A DNA stretch of 64,000 nt from SIG603 sp964370635 (GCA_964370635.1 CAYJJU010000001.1:1-64000); one strand, 5' to 3'. Shown: positions 50,008 through 59,115, counted from the stretch's first letter. Made by a program: numbers and translations. The notes: generated from the sequence alone by a model not told the origin.

Positions 50008-50595
50008 GTGGCAGAACAAACCATAACAAACCAAGATGAGCTTGAAAAAGAAAATGAAGAGCTTGAAGAAAAAAAAGATGTGCAAGAAGAAGTCTCAGAC
50101 AGCACAACTGAAAAACCAAAGAAAAAATCAAAATTTTTAAATTCCAAAGACTCTAAGGAGCTTGAAAAACTTAAGGCAGAATTTGAGGAATATAAAAACA
50201 TGCATCTTAGAACTTTGGCCGAGTACGATAATTTTAGAAAACGCACTCAAGGCGAAAAGACTCAAATTTATAACAACGCAGTATCCGACACAGTAAATGC
50301 ATTGTTACCGGTTGCAGACAATATAGAAAGAGCGCTGGCGCAACAAGACGCAAGTGCCGACGACCTTAAAAAAGGCTTTGAAATGATAGCAGGGCAGTTT
50401 ACACAAAGTTTTGAAAAACTTTCCATTATCGCAGTAGGCGAAATTGGCGAGAAGTTCAATCCAGAATTTCACAACGCAGTGTCCCACATAGACAGCGAAG
50501 AATTTGAGGAAAGCACAATAAGCGCTGTTTTCCAAAAGGGATACAAAATAGGCGATAAACTAGTAAGATATGCAATGGTTCAAGTTGCAAATTAA
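50008..50595 (+). CDS. grpE: Nucleotide exchange factor GrpE
   Basis: About 195 aa. GrpE opens DnaK to release ADP. A charged, unstructured N-terminus (Lys/Glu-rich, about 1-55) is followed by the long coiled coil (EELEKLKAEFEEYKN region), then RTLAEYDNFRKRTQ and a C-terminal beta domain ending VISAVFQKGYKIGDKLVRYAMVQV-like sequence. The GTG at 50008 is preferred: AAGGAG lies 7 nt upstream, while the ATG at 50002 is only one base from it. It lies between hrcA and dnaK. Confidence 0.94.
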   Translation: MAEQTITNQDELEKENEELEEKKDVQEEVSDSTTEKPKKKSKFLNSKDSKELEKLKAEFEEYKNMHLRTLAEYDNFRKRTQGEKTQIYNNAVSDTVNALLPVADNIERALAQQDASADDLKKGFEMIAGQFTQSFEKLSIIAVGEIGEKFNPEFHNAVSHIDSEEFEESTISAVFQKGYKIGDKLVRYAMVQVAN

Positions 50596-50637
50596 ATAAA
50601 TATAAAATACATTAAAATATTAAAGGAGATTTTTATT

Positions 50638-52479
50638 ATGGCAAAAACAATTGGTATAGACTTAGGAACAACAAACTCATGCGTAGCAGTTATTGAAGGC
50701 GGCGAGCCCGTAGTTATCGCAAACGCAGAAGGCGCTAGAACTACTCCATCGGTAGTAGCATTTTCAAAAACAGGCGAAAGAATGGTAGGACAGGTTGCAA
50801 AACGTCAAGCCATCACAAACCCTGACAGAACTATTTCATCTATTAAAAGAGAGATGGGCACAGGCCACAAAACATCAATAGACGGCAAAGACTACACACC
50901 ACAAGAAATTTCTGCAATGATTTTACAAAAACTAAAGGCAGATGCAGAAGCTTATTTAGGCGAGCCTGTAACAAGTGCCGTTATCACAGTTCCAGCATAC
51001 TTTACAGACGCACAACGTCAAGCGACAAAAGACGCAGGTAAAATCGCAGGACTAGACGTTAAGAGAATTATTAACGAGCCTACAGCGGCCGCTCTTTCAT
51101 ACGGTGTTGACAAAGACAACGACCAAAAAGTTATGGTTTATGACCTCGGCGGCGGTACTTTCGACGTTTCTATTATAGAAATGGGCGACGGCGTTCAAGA
51201 AGTTTTAGCAACAGCAGGTAACAACAAACTAGGCGGCGACGACTTTGACAGCAGAGTAATAGACTGGTTAGTATCAACATTTAAAACAACAGAAGGCATA
51301 GACCTTAAATCTGACAAAATGGCTATGCAAAGACTTAAAGAAGCCGCAGAAAAGGCAAAAATTGAGCTTTCAGGCATGACAACCGCTTCTATTAACCTAC
51401 CATTTATCACAGCAGACGCCTCAGGACCTAAACACTTAGATTTATCTCTTACAAGGGCTAAATTCAATGAACTTACAGCCGACCTTGTTGAAAAAACAAT
51501 GGCACCTGTTCGTCAAGCACTACAAGACTCAGGACTTTCAATAGGCGAAATTAACAAAGTTTTACTTGTCGGTGGTTCTTCAAGAATTCCAGCGGTTCAA
51601 GACGCAGTTAAAAACTTCATCGGTAAAGAAGCATTCAAAGGCATCAACCCAGACGAATGTGTTGCCGTGGGCGCCGCTATTCAAGCCGGTGTTCTAGGTG
51701 GCGAGGTTCAAGGCCTACTTCTTCTTGACGTTACTCCTCTATCTCTAGGTGTTGAAACCATGGGCGGAGTCATGACAAAAATCATAGACAGAAACACAAC
51801 TATCCCAACAAAGAAAAGCCAAATTTTCTCAACTGCAGCCGACGGTCAAACTCAAGTTGAAGTAAACGTCCTACAAGGCGAGAGAGAATTTGCAAGAGAT
51901 AACAAACAACTTGGCCTATTCAAACTAGACGGAATTGCTCCTGCTCCAAGAGGCATACCTCAAGTTGAAGTTAGCTTTGACATAGATGCAAACGGCATCG
52001 TTAATGTATCGGCTAAAGACTTAGGCACAGGCAAAGAGCAAAAAATCACAATTTCTTCTTCAACAAACATGAACAAAGACGAAATCGATGCGGCTGTAAG
52101 AGCGGCAGAGCAATTTGCAGAGGAAGACAAAAAACGTCGTGAAGAAGTCGATGTGAAAAATGCGGCGGAAAACCTATGCTACACAGCAGAAAAATTAATC
52201 ACAGACAGTGGCGACAAACTTCCAAACGAAGAAAAAGAAGAAATCAACTCAAAAATCGCTTCTTTAAAAGAAACTATGGCAAATGGTTCTGTAGATGCAA
52301 TTAAAGAGGGCACAGATAATCTACAAAAAGCTGTTTATGCTGCAAGCGAAAAATTATATCAAGCAGCCGCTCCACAAGAAGGTGGCGCACCGACAGGTCC
52401 TGACCCATTCACAGGCGCAGACGCAGGCACTGCAGGTGGCGACAATGTATACGATGCAGATTTTAAGGACGTTGAATAA
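50638..52479 (+). CDS. dnaK: Chaperone DnaK (Hsp70)
   Basis: 613 aa, normal for Firmicutes. The nucleotide-binding domain has IGIDLGTTNSCVAV, VYDLGGGTFDVSI and the KVLLVGGSSRIPAVQ loop. The substrate-binding domain and helical lid follow, and the protein ends with a Gly/Ala-rich stretch and DADFKDVE, the conserved terminal motif. It lacks the extra loop in the N-domain typical of Gram-negative Hsp70. AAAGGAG precedes the ATG. Confidence 0.98.
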   Translation: MAKTIGIDLGTTNSCVAVIEGGEPVVIANAEGARTTPSVVAFSKTGERMVGQVAKRQAITNPDRTISSIKREMGTGHKTSIDGKDYTPQEISAMILQKLKADAEAYLGEPVTSAVITVPAYFTDAQRQATKDAGKIAGLDVKRIINEPTAAALSYGVDKDNDQKVMVYDLGGGTFDVSIIEMGDGVQEVLATAGNNKLGGDDFDSRVIDWLVSTFKTTEGIDLKSDKMAMQRLKEAAEKAKIELSGMTTASINLPFITADASGPKHLDLSLTRAKFNELTADLVEKTMAPVRQALQDSGLSIGEINKVLLVGGSSRIPAVQDAVKNFIGKEAFKGINPDECVAVGAAIQAGVLGGEVQGLLLLDVTPLSLGVETMGGVMTKIIDRNTTIPTKKSQIFSTAADGQTQVEVNVLQGEREFARDNKQLGLFKLDGIAPAPRGIPQVEVSFDIDANGIVNVSAKDLGTGKEQKITISSSTNMNKDEIDAAVRAAEQFAEEDKKRREEVDVKNAAENLCYTAEKLITDSGDKLPNEEKEEINSKIASLKETMANGSVDAIKEGTDNLQKAVYAASEKLYQAAAPQEGGAPTGPDPFTGADAGTAGGDNVYDADFKDVE

Positions 52480-52513
52480 TTAAAACTTATAAACAGTTTA
52501 ATCTAAGCACTGT

Positions 52514-52541
52514 AAAGGCGACCGAAAAGCTCGGCGCCTTT
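52514..52541 (+). terminator. Hairpin between dnaK and dnaJ
   Basis: AAAGGCG pairs with CGCCTTT and CCGA with TCGG, with one bulged base. There is no run of T after it, so it is probably an mRNA stability or partial attenuation element that lowers dnaJ relative to dnaK, not a full terminator. Confidence 0.5.
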
Positions 52542-52566
52542 ATGGTGCGTTATAAGGAGAGATTTC

Positions 52567-53712
52567 GTGGCAGATAAAAGAGATTATTATGAAGTCCTAG
52601 GACTAAAAAAAGGAAGCTCTGATGATGAGATTAAAAAATCTTATCGTAAGCTTGCAAAAAAATACCACCCTGACTTAAACCCAAATAACCATGAGGCAGA
52701 AGTTAAATTCAAAGAGCTAAATGAAGCTTATGAGGTTTTATCAGACAGCGATAAGAAAAGCAGATACGACCAATTTGGCCATGCCGGTGTAGACCCCAAT
52801 TTTGGCGGTGGCGGCGGTGCGGGTAATCCGTTTCAAGGCGGTTTTGATTTTACCGATATTTTCGACAGCTTTTTTGGCGGTGGCTTTGGAGGCGCTGGCA
52901 GAAGGGGCAACCCCAATGCGCCAAGACGAGGAACTGACTGCGAGGCGCATGTCACCATTTCTTTTGAAGAGGCGGCAAAGGGCTGTAAAAAGAACATAAG
53001 CTACCAACAAATTGAAAACTGCGAGGACTGCTCAGGCAGTGGTGCAAAAAAAGGAAGCACACCAAAAACTTGTACCGTTTGTAGTGGAACAGGCCAAGTA
53101 AGAATTAATCAGCGCACACCTTTTGGCGTGGTGCAGTCATCAAAAGCATGCGACAGCTGTGGCGGTAAAGGCAAAGTAATTGACACCCCCTGCCCCACTT
53201 GCGATGCAAAAGGCAGAGTGAGACGTTCTAAAACAATCGAGGTAAGCATACCTGCAGGTATAGACGACGAGCAAGTTTTAAGCGTCGGACAAAAAGGAAA
53301 CGCGGGTGCTAACGGCGGCCCTATGGGAGATTTACATGTGCTGGTAAATGTTCGCCCTCACGCAATATTTAAAAGACGAGGCAACGACGTGTGGTGTGAA
53401 ATGCCAATCACCTTTACACAGGCGGCTCTGGGTGCCGACATAACAGTGCCAACCCTTGATGGCAAAGTAAGCTATAAGGTACACGAGGGAACCCAACCCG
53501 GCGACATATTTAAGTTTAAGGGCAAGGGCATACCGAATGTGCACGGCAGAGGAAAAGGCGATCAATTTGTGCAAATAAATGTAGAAATTCCAAAGCATTT
53601 AAACAAAAAGCAAAAAGAACTACTTTCAGAGTTTGATGCAAAATCAGACGATAAAAACTACCAAAAAAGAAAAACCTTCTTCTCAAAACTTAAAGATATG
53701 TTTGGAGAATAA
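52567..53712 (+). CDS. dnaJ: Chaperone DnaJ (Hsp40)
   Basis: 381 aa. The J domain has YYEVLGLKKGSSDDEIKKSY and the essential HPD (KKYHPDLNP). It is followed by a Gly/Phe-rich region (about 75-110) and the zinc domain with four C-x2-C-x-G-x-G type repeats (CEDCSGSG, CTVCSGTG, CDSCGGKG, CPTCDAKG), then the C-terminal client-binding domain. The start is GTG, behind AAGGAGAG. It is the last gene of the heat-shock operon, followed by a terminator. Confidence 0.97.
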   Translation: MADKRDYYEVLGLKKGSSDDEIKKSYRKLAKKYHPDLNPNNHEAEVKFKELNEAYEVLSDSDKKSRYDQFGHAGVDPNFGGGGGAGNPFQGGFDFTDIFDSFFGGGFGGAGRRGNPNAPRRGTDCEAHVTISFEEAAKGCKKNISYQQIENCEDCSGSGAKKGSTPKTCTVCSGTGQVRINQRTPFGVVQSSKACDSCGGKGKVIDTPCPTCDAKGRVRRSKTIEVSIPAGIDDEQVLSVGQKGNAGANGGPMGDLHVLVNVRPHAIFKRRGNDVWCEMPITFTQAALGADITVPTLDGKVSYKVHEGTQPGDIFKFKGKGIPNVHGRGKGDQFVQINVEIPKHLNKKQKELLSEFDAKSDDKNYQKRKTFFSKLKDMFGE

Positions 53713-53740
53713 AAAAATGGCCGAAAGGCCGTTTTTTTTA
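53711..53740. terminator. Terminator after dnaJ
   Basis: GGCCGAAAGGCC tetraloop hairpin flanked by A and T tracts, starting at the dnaJ stop codon. It works in both directions. Confidence 0.85.
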
Positions 53741-53830
53741 TTAGTGAAGAGTGAAGAGTGAAAAGTGAAGAGTTGTAGTGAAAATCCTGCGGATTTTTTA
53801 TTAAATTTATTTATAAAAGCGCAAGTTACG
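53741..53830. repeat. Dispersed intergenic repeat, reverse orientation
   Basis: Tandem GTGAAGAGTGAAAAGTGAAGAG units followed (reading +) by TTGTAGTGAAAATCCTGCGGATTTTTTATT. This is the reverse complement of the heptamer tail plus CACCACAA plus small-hairpin unit found at 30650, 32943, 55330 and, in a looser form, 60590. Confidence 0.6.
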
Positions 53831-53870
53831 GTGTAGTGTCACTTCGATTGTAGGATGCTTAAGCATTTTG

Positions 53871-53900
53871 TTGACAGGCTGACAAAAAAAGGTGTATAAT
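53871..53900 (+). promoter_or_regulatory. Promoter of the leader peptide-acetyltransferase transcript
   Basis: TTGACA (53871-53876), 18-bp spacer, TATAAT (53895-53900). About 310 nt of leader follow before the acetyltransferase start. They contain TTATCC/GGATAA and CACAAG/CTTGTG hairpins and two short reading frames. Confidence 0.7.
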
Positions 53901-54029
53901 TTAACCACCATACAAAATTCTTATTATCCTGCGGTGGGCTAACTTATGGATAATGGGGAGATTGTTTATATAATCCCACAAGGTAACTTGTGTTAATATA
54001 GATACTAAATTCAAAGGAGATGATGTAAT

Positions 54030-54080
54030 ATGAAAAATAAATGTAATATTGTCAATAATTGGAGAGTGACTATATTTTAA
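54030..54080 (+). CDS. Possible 16-residue leader peptide
   Basis: Reads MKNKCNIVNNWRVTIF and is preceded by AAAGGAGATGATGTAAT, a strong binding site. Its last codons form one arm of a hairpin (GAGAGT with ACTCTC, about 54063-54086), and the next ribosome binding site (GAAGGAG) follows directly. This is the geometry of translational attenuators that control resistance genes. No homologue is recognised and expression is unproven. Confidence 0.4.
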   Translation: MKNKCNIVNNWRVTIF

Positions 54081-54106
54081 CTCTCTATTACGAAGGAGTT
54101 TATAAA

Positions 54107-54211
54107 ATGAATGTTATTTTAAAAGATGTAGACGTAGATAATTTTTAAGAAGTAATAAATCTTAAAGTAGAAAAAATATTATGCTCCAAATTTATAATGA
54201 GAGGAAAATAA
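54107..54211 (+). pseudogene. Broken 5' end of a GNAT acetyltransferase gene
   Basis: From an ATG behind GAAGGAG the frame reads MNVILKDVDVDNF, then a TAA stop, then continues in frame as EVINLKVEK before losing similarity. This is the usual opening of spermidine/ribosomal-type GNAT enzymes (LKxVxxDNFxEVINLKV), interrupted by a stop and then deleted. The intact acetyltransferase starts 3 bp later and may have replaced it. Confidence 0.55.
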
Positions 54212-54213
54212 AT

Positions 54214-55191
54214 ATGAAATATCAAATAGTGAAAGCGGAGAACAAACACGTAGAAGAAGCAGTAGGATTATTCATGAATGTTATGAAGGAAATCAGGGAC
54301 ATGAACTCCTTGATTCCAGACTTACAACAAGATGAACAGATTAAGAATATGATTCGTGAGCTATTTCAATGTAATTCAGCTTACATAGCCTTCGAAAATG
54401 AGAAAATGGTAGGATATCTAGCTGGGTATCCAATACAAAATGAGTTTTTTAGTTCATCAAAAGGTGTGTTTATTCCTCTTTATGGACACGGAACCGCAAA
54501 AAAAGACCGAGAGAAAATATATCAGAACTTGTATTCCTTTGCATCAGGCGAATGGGTAAAAGATGGATTAATTACACAATTAATTACAACATTTTCAGAT
54601 GACAAGGTGTGTATGAAAACCTGGATGCTAATGGGCTTTGGAAACAGATGCTGTGATGCGGTTAAAGATTTAGAACCAATCGGAGCTAAATTGCCTGAAA
54701 ATATTGTAATAAAAAAGGCTGAACAGGAAGATATACCGTTGTTAGCAGAACTTTGTTATCAGGATAGCCAGCATTACAGAAATGCACCTACCTTTATGAC
54801 GGGTGATGAAGAAACCATGGAAGAATGTATAGCTGGATTTTCAGAATGGTATTCTGAAAATAACAGACATGTGTGGATTGCTTTTGAAGGTGAAACACCA
54901 GTGGGGTATATGAGGATCAGTGAAGAAGGAGAATCCTTTATTTCACACAGTCCAGAAATCATGAATATTACTGGTGCGTTTGTGAATCCAGATTATAGAA
55001 GAAAAGGGATTGCAGATTCACTTTTAGAGAATATATTGGCATGGATTAAGGATAATGGATACTCTTTGTGTGGAGTAGATTTCGAATCAATTAACATCCC
55101 AGGCAGTAATTTCTGGAATAAGTATTTTACCACGTATACATACAGCATGGTGAGAAGTATCGATGATAGAATTTTAGATGAGGAGAAATAA
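54214..55191 (+). CDS. Tandem GNAT acetyltransferase
   Basis: About 325 aa with two GNAT folds. The first (about 1-165, YQIVKAENKHVEEAVGLF) looks degenerate. The second (about 168-320) has the acetyl-CoA motif NITGAFVNPDYRRKGIADSL (R-R-K-G-I-A) and FWNKYFTTYTYSM near the end. The substrate is unknown; similar double-GNAT proteins include mycothiol-type and antibiotic acetyltransferases. The ATG at 54214 follows GAGAGG; the upstream in-frame ATG belongs to the degenerate leader. Base usage is somewhat more AT-rich than in adjoining housekeeping genes, and it sits in the insertion that separates dnaJ from prmA. Confidence 0.8.
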   Translation: MKYQIVKAENKHVEEAVGLFMNVMKEIRDMNSLIPDLQQDEQIKNMIRELFQCNSAYIAFENEKMVGYLAGYPIQNEFFSSSKGVFIPLYGHGTAKKDREKIYQNLYSFASGEWVKDGLITQLITTFSDDKVCMKTWMLMGFGNRCCDAVKDLEPIGAKLPENIVIKKAEQEDIPLLAELCYQDSQHYRNAPTFMTGDEETMEECIAGFSEWYSENNRHVWIAFEGETPVGYMRISEEGESFISHSPEIMNITGAFVNPDYRRKGIADSLLENILAWIKDNGYSLCGVDFESINIPGSNFWNKYFTTYTYSMVRSIDDRILDEEK

Positions 55192-55261
55192 TGAATAAAA
55201 TCAGCATTTGACGGTGTGCATTAATGTTTTTTGTTTCAATACAGAAAATATTTATTACCTG

Positions 55262-55412
55262 CAGTATAAAAGTAAATAATGCGTAACCCCACGGGCGGCC
55301 GATGACCGCCCCTACACCGTAACCGACGGTTTTATAAAAAATAAATATAATCAAAAAATCCGCAGGATTTCACCACAATTATTAATTATTAACTATTAAT
55401 TATTAACTAATT
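55262..55412. repeat. Dispersed intergenic repeat with TTAATTATTAACTA tail
   Basis: GGGCGGccgatgaCCGCCC hairpin, CTACACCGTAA, then GGTTTTATAAAAAATAAATA, AAATCCGCAGGATTTC hairpin, CACCACAA and a tail of TAATTATTAAC units. It has the same order of parts as 30605-30755 and 60580-60785. Confidence 0.6.
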
Positions 55413-55417
55413 AAAGT

Positions 55418-55475
55418 TTGACCCCATAGAAAAATAGTGCTATAATGAAATTTAAAGTTTTAAATTTCATTATAG
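55418..55475 (+). promoter_or_regulatory. MATE gene promoter with a 36-bp palindrome
   Basis: TTGACC (55418-55423), 17-bp spacer, TATAAT (55441-55446). The -10 box is the left end of a nearly perfect palindrome, 55440-55475 (CTATAATGAAATTTAAAG and its complement, one central mismatch). A dimeric repressor bound here would cover the -10 and start site; alternatively the transcript would begin with an 18-bp hairpin. Either fits inducible control of an efflux pump. Confidence 0.7.
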
Positions 55476-55488
55476 GGGGAAATGTAGC

Positions 55489-56886
55489 GTGCAGTTTTTA
55501 AATGTAGAAAAAATAACTAAAAGCACTCCAACACCCGAGGGTGCCGACATACCCAGTTCCAGAGATATTGTCTCAAGAACGGTAAGTGTCGCCTGGCCTT
55601 CGGTGCTTGAGTCTTTTTTAATGAGCCTTACAGGCTTTGTCGACACCATAATGGTGGGCTCTTTAGGTGTTGCAGCAATCGCCGCCGTCGGAATCACCAC
55701 TCAGCCAAAATTTATTGCACTCTGCGTTTTTATAGCAATAAGCGTCGCCACCTCCTCGGTTGTTGCAAGAAGGCGGGGCGAAGAAAACAGAGAGAGTGCC
55801 AATAAAATTCTTAAAATGGTTATACTCGCCGCCGTGGTGCTTACCGCCATCATTTCCACCACCTTTATTTTAGGCGCAGACTTTATTATCTCCATATCGG
55901 GCTCGGCCGCCGATACCCACGGCCCTGCGGTGGAATATTTTAACATTTTAATGATGGGCCTTGGATTTAACGCAATTACGCTTGTAATAAATGCCGCCCA
56001 AAGAGGTGTTGGCAACACAAAAATTGCGATGCGCACAAATCTTGTGTCAAATGCAGTAAATGTTTTCTTTAACTATGCTTTAATCGGCGGTAATTTTGGT
56101 TTTCCAGAACTTGGGATTAGAGGCGCCGCAATAGCCACGGTAATCGGCGGTGCAGTCGGCTGCTTAATGAGCATAGGCTCTGTGCTAAAAAAAGATTCTT
56201 ACCTAAATCTATTTTACTCAAGAGGTTTATTTGGAAGTCGTCAAGACATAAAATCCATGCTAAACGTTGGCTCTAGCGCCTTTGTAGAGCAGTTATTTTT
56301 AAGAATTGGCTTTTTCCTATTTCAAATTGCCGTTGCAAGTTTAGGCACTACTCAGCTTGCGGCGCATCAAATTGGCATGAACTTTATGGCAATTTCTTTC
56401 TCTTTTGCAGACGGTTTGTCCGTCGCCTCGGTCGCACTTGTCGGGCGAAGCCTTGGCGAAAAGCGACTGGACAAGGCAAAACTTTACAGCTCTGCCTGCC
56501 AAAAAATAGGCGTAATTTGCGCATTCTTTGTGTCTATAATCTTCTTTTTCTTCGGCCGACAGCTCTTCTCAATGTTCTCAAGTGAGCCTGTAATTTTAGA
56601 CTATGGCAACATGATAATGATGGTGCTTTGCTTTGTAATTTATCTGCAAATAGAGCAGGTGACTATTATGGGCTGTCTAAGAGGTGCCGGCGACACAAAA
56701 TACACCGCATTTGTTTCACTAATCAGTGTATCAATAATACGCCCCGGCGCAAGCTGGCTTTTGTGCTACCCCTTAGGACTTGGTCTTTTAGGCATATGGC
56801 TAGGCCTTTGCTGTGACCAACTTTTAAGGTTCATACTCGGCTTTATTAGATTTAAAAAGGGTAACTGGCTTAAAATTAAACTTTAA
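55489..56886 (+). CDS. MATE family multidrug/Na+ antiporter
   Basis: 465 aa, 12 helices in two homologous halves. MATE features include DTIMVGSLGVAAIAAVGI in helix 1-2, ATSSVVARRRGEEN after it, and in the second half AAHQIGMNFMAISFSFADGL and LVGRSLGEKR. It exports cationic drugs or metabolites in exchange for Na+ or H+. The start is GTG, with GGGGGA 8 nt upstream. It has its own promoter overlaid by a long palindrome. It lies within the block separating dnaJ from prmA. Confidence 0.9.
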   Translation: MQFLNVEKITKSTPTPEGADIPSSRDIVSRTVSVAWPSVLESFLMSLTGFVDTIMVGSLGVAAIAAVGITTQPKFIALCVFIAISVATSSVVARRRGEENRESANKILKMVILAAVVLTAIISTTFILGADFIISISGSAADTHGPAVEYFNILMMGLGFNAITLVINAAQRGVGNTKIAMRTNLVSNAVNVFFNYALIGGNFGFPELGIRGAAIATVIGGAVGCLMSIGSVLKKDSYLNLFYSRGLFGSRQDIKSMLNVGSSAFVEQLFLRIGFFLFQIAVASLGTTQLAAHQIGMNFMAISFSFADGLSVASVALVGRSLGEKRLDKAKLYSSACQKIGVICAFFVSIIFFFFGRQLFSMFSSEPVILDYGNMIMMVLCFVIYLQIEQVTIMGCLRGAGDTKYTAFVSLISVSIIRPGASWLLCYPLGLGLLGIWLGLCCDQLLRFILGFIRFKKGNWLKIKL

Positions 56887-57028
56887 TTTAATTCAACTTT
56901 AGTTTAATTCACAAATTGTTAACAATTTACTTTTATTTCCACTATATTTCTCGGTATTTATATGTTATAATTAAGTTGAACTTATTTACATAATATTTTA
57001 CAAACAGAACTGGAGAGATGTTTTAACA

Positions 57029-57559
57029 ATGCACTCAAAAAAAATATCTTACAGAAAGCTTAAGAGAGCCGAAAAACTGGAAGTATCACACGAAGACTTT
57101 TATGAGTCTATAAAGGATTTAATAAACGACCCACATGTAATAGCGATGAAAGAAATACCTCAGCACACTAAAGAAGTTTCAAGGTATGAACACAGCCTTT
57201 ATGTTGCATATATAGCACATAAAATTTGTCTTAAATTTAATTTAGACGCAAAAACAGCCGCAAGAGGCGGGCTTTTACACGACTTTGAAATGCATGATAA
57301 GGTGCGAAAAAGCACAGGCCCTATAAAAATGTTTTTCATGCATCCAAAAGTGGCGGAGCACCATTCATCGACGCTATATGATTTAAACGATATTGAAAAA
57401 GACATCATCAAAAAGCACATGTGGCCCATGACTCCACTGCTACTCCCAAGATACAAGGAGTCGTTTATAGTAAGTTTTGCAGACAAATACTGCGCACTCT
57501 TCGAGCTTTTAGGAAGACACAAAAATTCAAAAGTAAAAAACATTGCGGTTATCGCATAA
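57029..57559 (+). CDS. HD-domain protein
   Basis: 176 aa. The metal site is visible in SRYEHSLYVAYIAHKIC (His), GGLLHDFEMHD (His-Asp, about residues 83-84) and FADKYCALFE (Asp). It resembles small HD hydrolases annotated in Firmicutes as YedJ-like or phosphohydrolases; the substrate is unknown. Upstream, TGTTATAAT (56963-56971) is an extended -10 without a clear -35. Followed by a strong terminator. Confidence 0.82.
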   Translation: MHSKKISYRKLKRAEKLEVSHEDFYESIKDLINDPHVIAMKEIPQHTKEVSRYEHSLYVAYIAHKICLKFNLDAKTAARGGLLHDFEMHDKVRKSTGPIKMFFMHPKVAEHHSSTLYDLNDIEKDIIKKHMWPMTPLLLPRYKESFIVSFADKYCALFELLGRHKNSKVKNIAVIA

Positions 57560-57568
57560 AAACAAGGG

Positions 57569-57604
57569 GCTGTGACACAGTTAAAGTGTCACAGCTTATT
57601 TTAT
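57569..57604 (+). terminator. Terminator between the HD gene and the convergent SpoVB-like gene
   Basis: Perfect 10-bp stem GCTGTGACAC/GTGTCACAGC with a 7-nt loop, followed by TTATTTTAT. It ends the HD transcript 10 bp past its stop; the convergent flippase gene stops at 57601. Confidence 0.8.
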
Positions 57605-59088
57605 AACCTCACAAGCTTCTTAACTGACAAAAATATAATATAGCACAAATATGAAACACCCATTCCAAAAATTAAATATATAATTTGGTTATCAAACTCA
57701 GGCGTGAGCTCTTTTGCTAGCATGACGGATATGACGGCAAAGGGTATTTGGTATAAAAAATTAAGAAGAAATCCCTTTTTAAATTTTGTGACACTCGCAA
57801 CCTTTAACACGCTGAGGCCAGCGTTGAAAATTGTGCTGAAAAATATTATTGCTATATAGCTATTTATCCCGAAAGTGCTCATCAATAGCAAGATTAATAT
57901 TACTCTAAGGGAAGAATCCATTATATTGTATTTCATGGAATTTAACTGCTCGTCAAGGCCTTTTAAAAGGCAGTCGACCACTATGTCAAGATACATAAGT
58001 GGAATTAATGGTGCAAGCATTTTTATATACACTCCCACCTCTGCATTTTTGTAAAACGCAAGTCCTAGATTGTCAGAAAACACGTAAAACACCGCCGCCG
58101 TTATCACACCGAATGAAAGCGAGGTGGAAATTGCCTTTAAGCTGATATAAGACACGGCATTTTTGTGCCCTGTTTCCCGCTCCTTTGTGATTTTAGGTAT
58201 TAACAACGTCGCAAATGAACCTAAGAAAAAAGAAGGAAAATACAGTATGGGTACCGCCATGCCTTGAAGCAGTCCGTACTGCGTCATTGCCGTGTCGTAA
58301 GAATAACCTGCCCTTTGAAGCTGATGTGGAATTAAGACATTTTCACCCGTATTTATCAGGCTTCTCGCCGCCGAACTGAATGTGCAGGGCAGGGCAATAT
58401 GTACCATGCCATTTAGGACATTTCTATTTTTAACCTTGTCTTTTGGCGTGTTTTTTCTAAAACTTAGCCTACAAAAAACAAAATCTAATATAAACGAGGT
58501 CGCCTCCCCCACCGTCGAGGCTATCATGACAAGCATGCAGGCAAACTCTATTCCCGTAATTGGGAAGAGTGAAAATAATATGAATGTGCCGCCTATAGAC
58601 ACCCCTTGCTCCACCGTGTCGGCAAGCGCACAGCTCACGCTTTCGTCCACTGCAAGAAAATAGCCCTTCATGCAGGTGCAAAGCGACATAAACGGAAGCC
58701 CTAAACCTAAAATTTGCAGACAAGGTGCTGCGGCCTCGTTGCCTAAAAAAACTCTTGCCGCAAAGTTTGAGAAAAACAAAAAGAAAAACGACACGAGAAA
58801 ACTAAGGCTTAGGCAAAACAGTAGGCATCTGTTTACTATAGAGCGTATTTCGTTTCGCCTGCCCGACACTATTGCGCTTGAAACCAGCCTTGTGACGGCA
58901 AGGCTTATGCCGGAGGTGCACAAGGTCACCGCAAGCATGAATATCGAAAATATTAACTGAAAAAGCCCCACGCCCTGCGCGCCAATTTCGCCTGAAATAT
59001 AAGAGCGGTAAAATATATGCACTGTGCGCATTAAAAAAGAAATGGCGGTAAGGCTTAGCCCCTGCATGAAAAATTGTTGTTTAGTCAT
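57601..59088 (-). CDS. SpoVB-type polysaccharide/lipid II flippase
   Basis: About 495 aa with 14 predicted helices, of the MATE-like MOP superfamily (stage V sporulation protein B group). The N-terminus KQQFFMQGLSLTAISFLMRT and the central TGENVLIPHQLQRAGYS region (with QYGLLQGMAVPILYFPS) are typical of SpoVB, which helps make spore cortex peptidoglycan. The ATG at 59086-59088 is preferred; a GTG five codons earlier touches the AAAGGG site. The spacing is not ideal for either. Its presence suggests a spore-former. Confidence 0.83.
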   Translation of the reverse strand: MTKQQFFMQGLSLTAISFLMRTVHIFYRSYISGEIGAQGVGLFQLIFSIFMLAVTLCTSGISLAVTRLVSSAIVSGRRNEIRSIVNRCLLFCLSLSFLVSFFFLFFSNFAARVFLGNEAAAPCLQILGLGLPFMSLCTCMKGYFLAVDESVSCALADTVEQGVSIGGTFILFSLFPITGIEFACMLVMIASTVGEATSFILDFVFCRLSFRKNTPKDKVKNRNVLNGMVHIALPCTFSSAARSLINTGENVLIPHQLQRAGYSYDTAMTQYGLLQGMAVPILYFPSFFLGSFATLLIPKITKERETGHKNAVSYISLKAISTSLSFGVITAAVFYVFSDNLGLAFYKNAEVGVYIKMLAPLIPLMYLDIVVDCLLKGLDEQLNSMKYNIMDSSLRVILILLLMSTFGINSYIAIIFFSTIFNAGLSVLKVASVTKFKKGFLLNFLYQIPFAVISVMLAKELTPEFDNQIIYLIFGMGVSYLCYIIFLSVKKLVRL

Positions 59089-59115
59089 TAATTTATTTTG
59101 CACCCTTTCAAAGTA

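Noticed and set aside
53901..54029. A known riboswitch before the acetyltransferase
   Set aside because: Two short hairpins are present, but I could not match the sequence to the cores of common riboswitches (SAM, TPP, FMN, glycine, lysine, purine).
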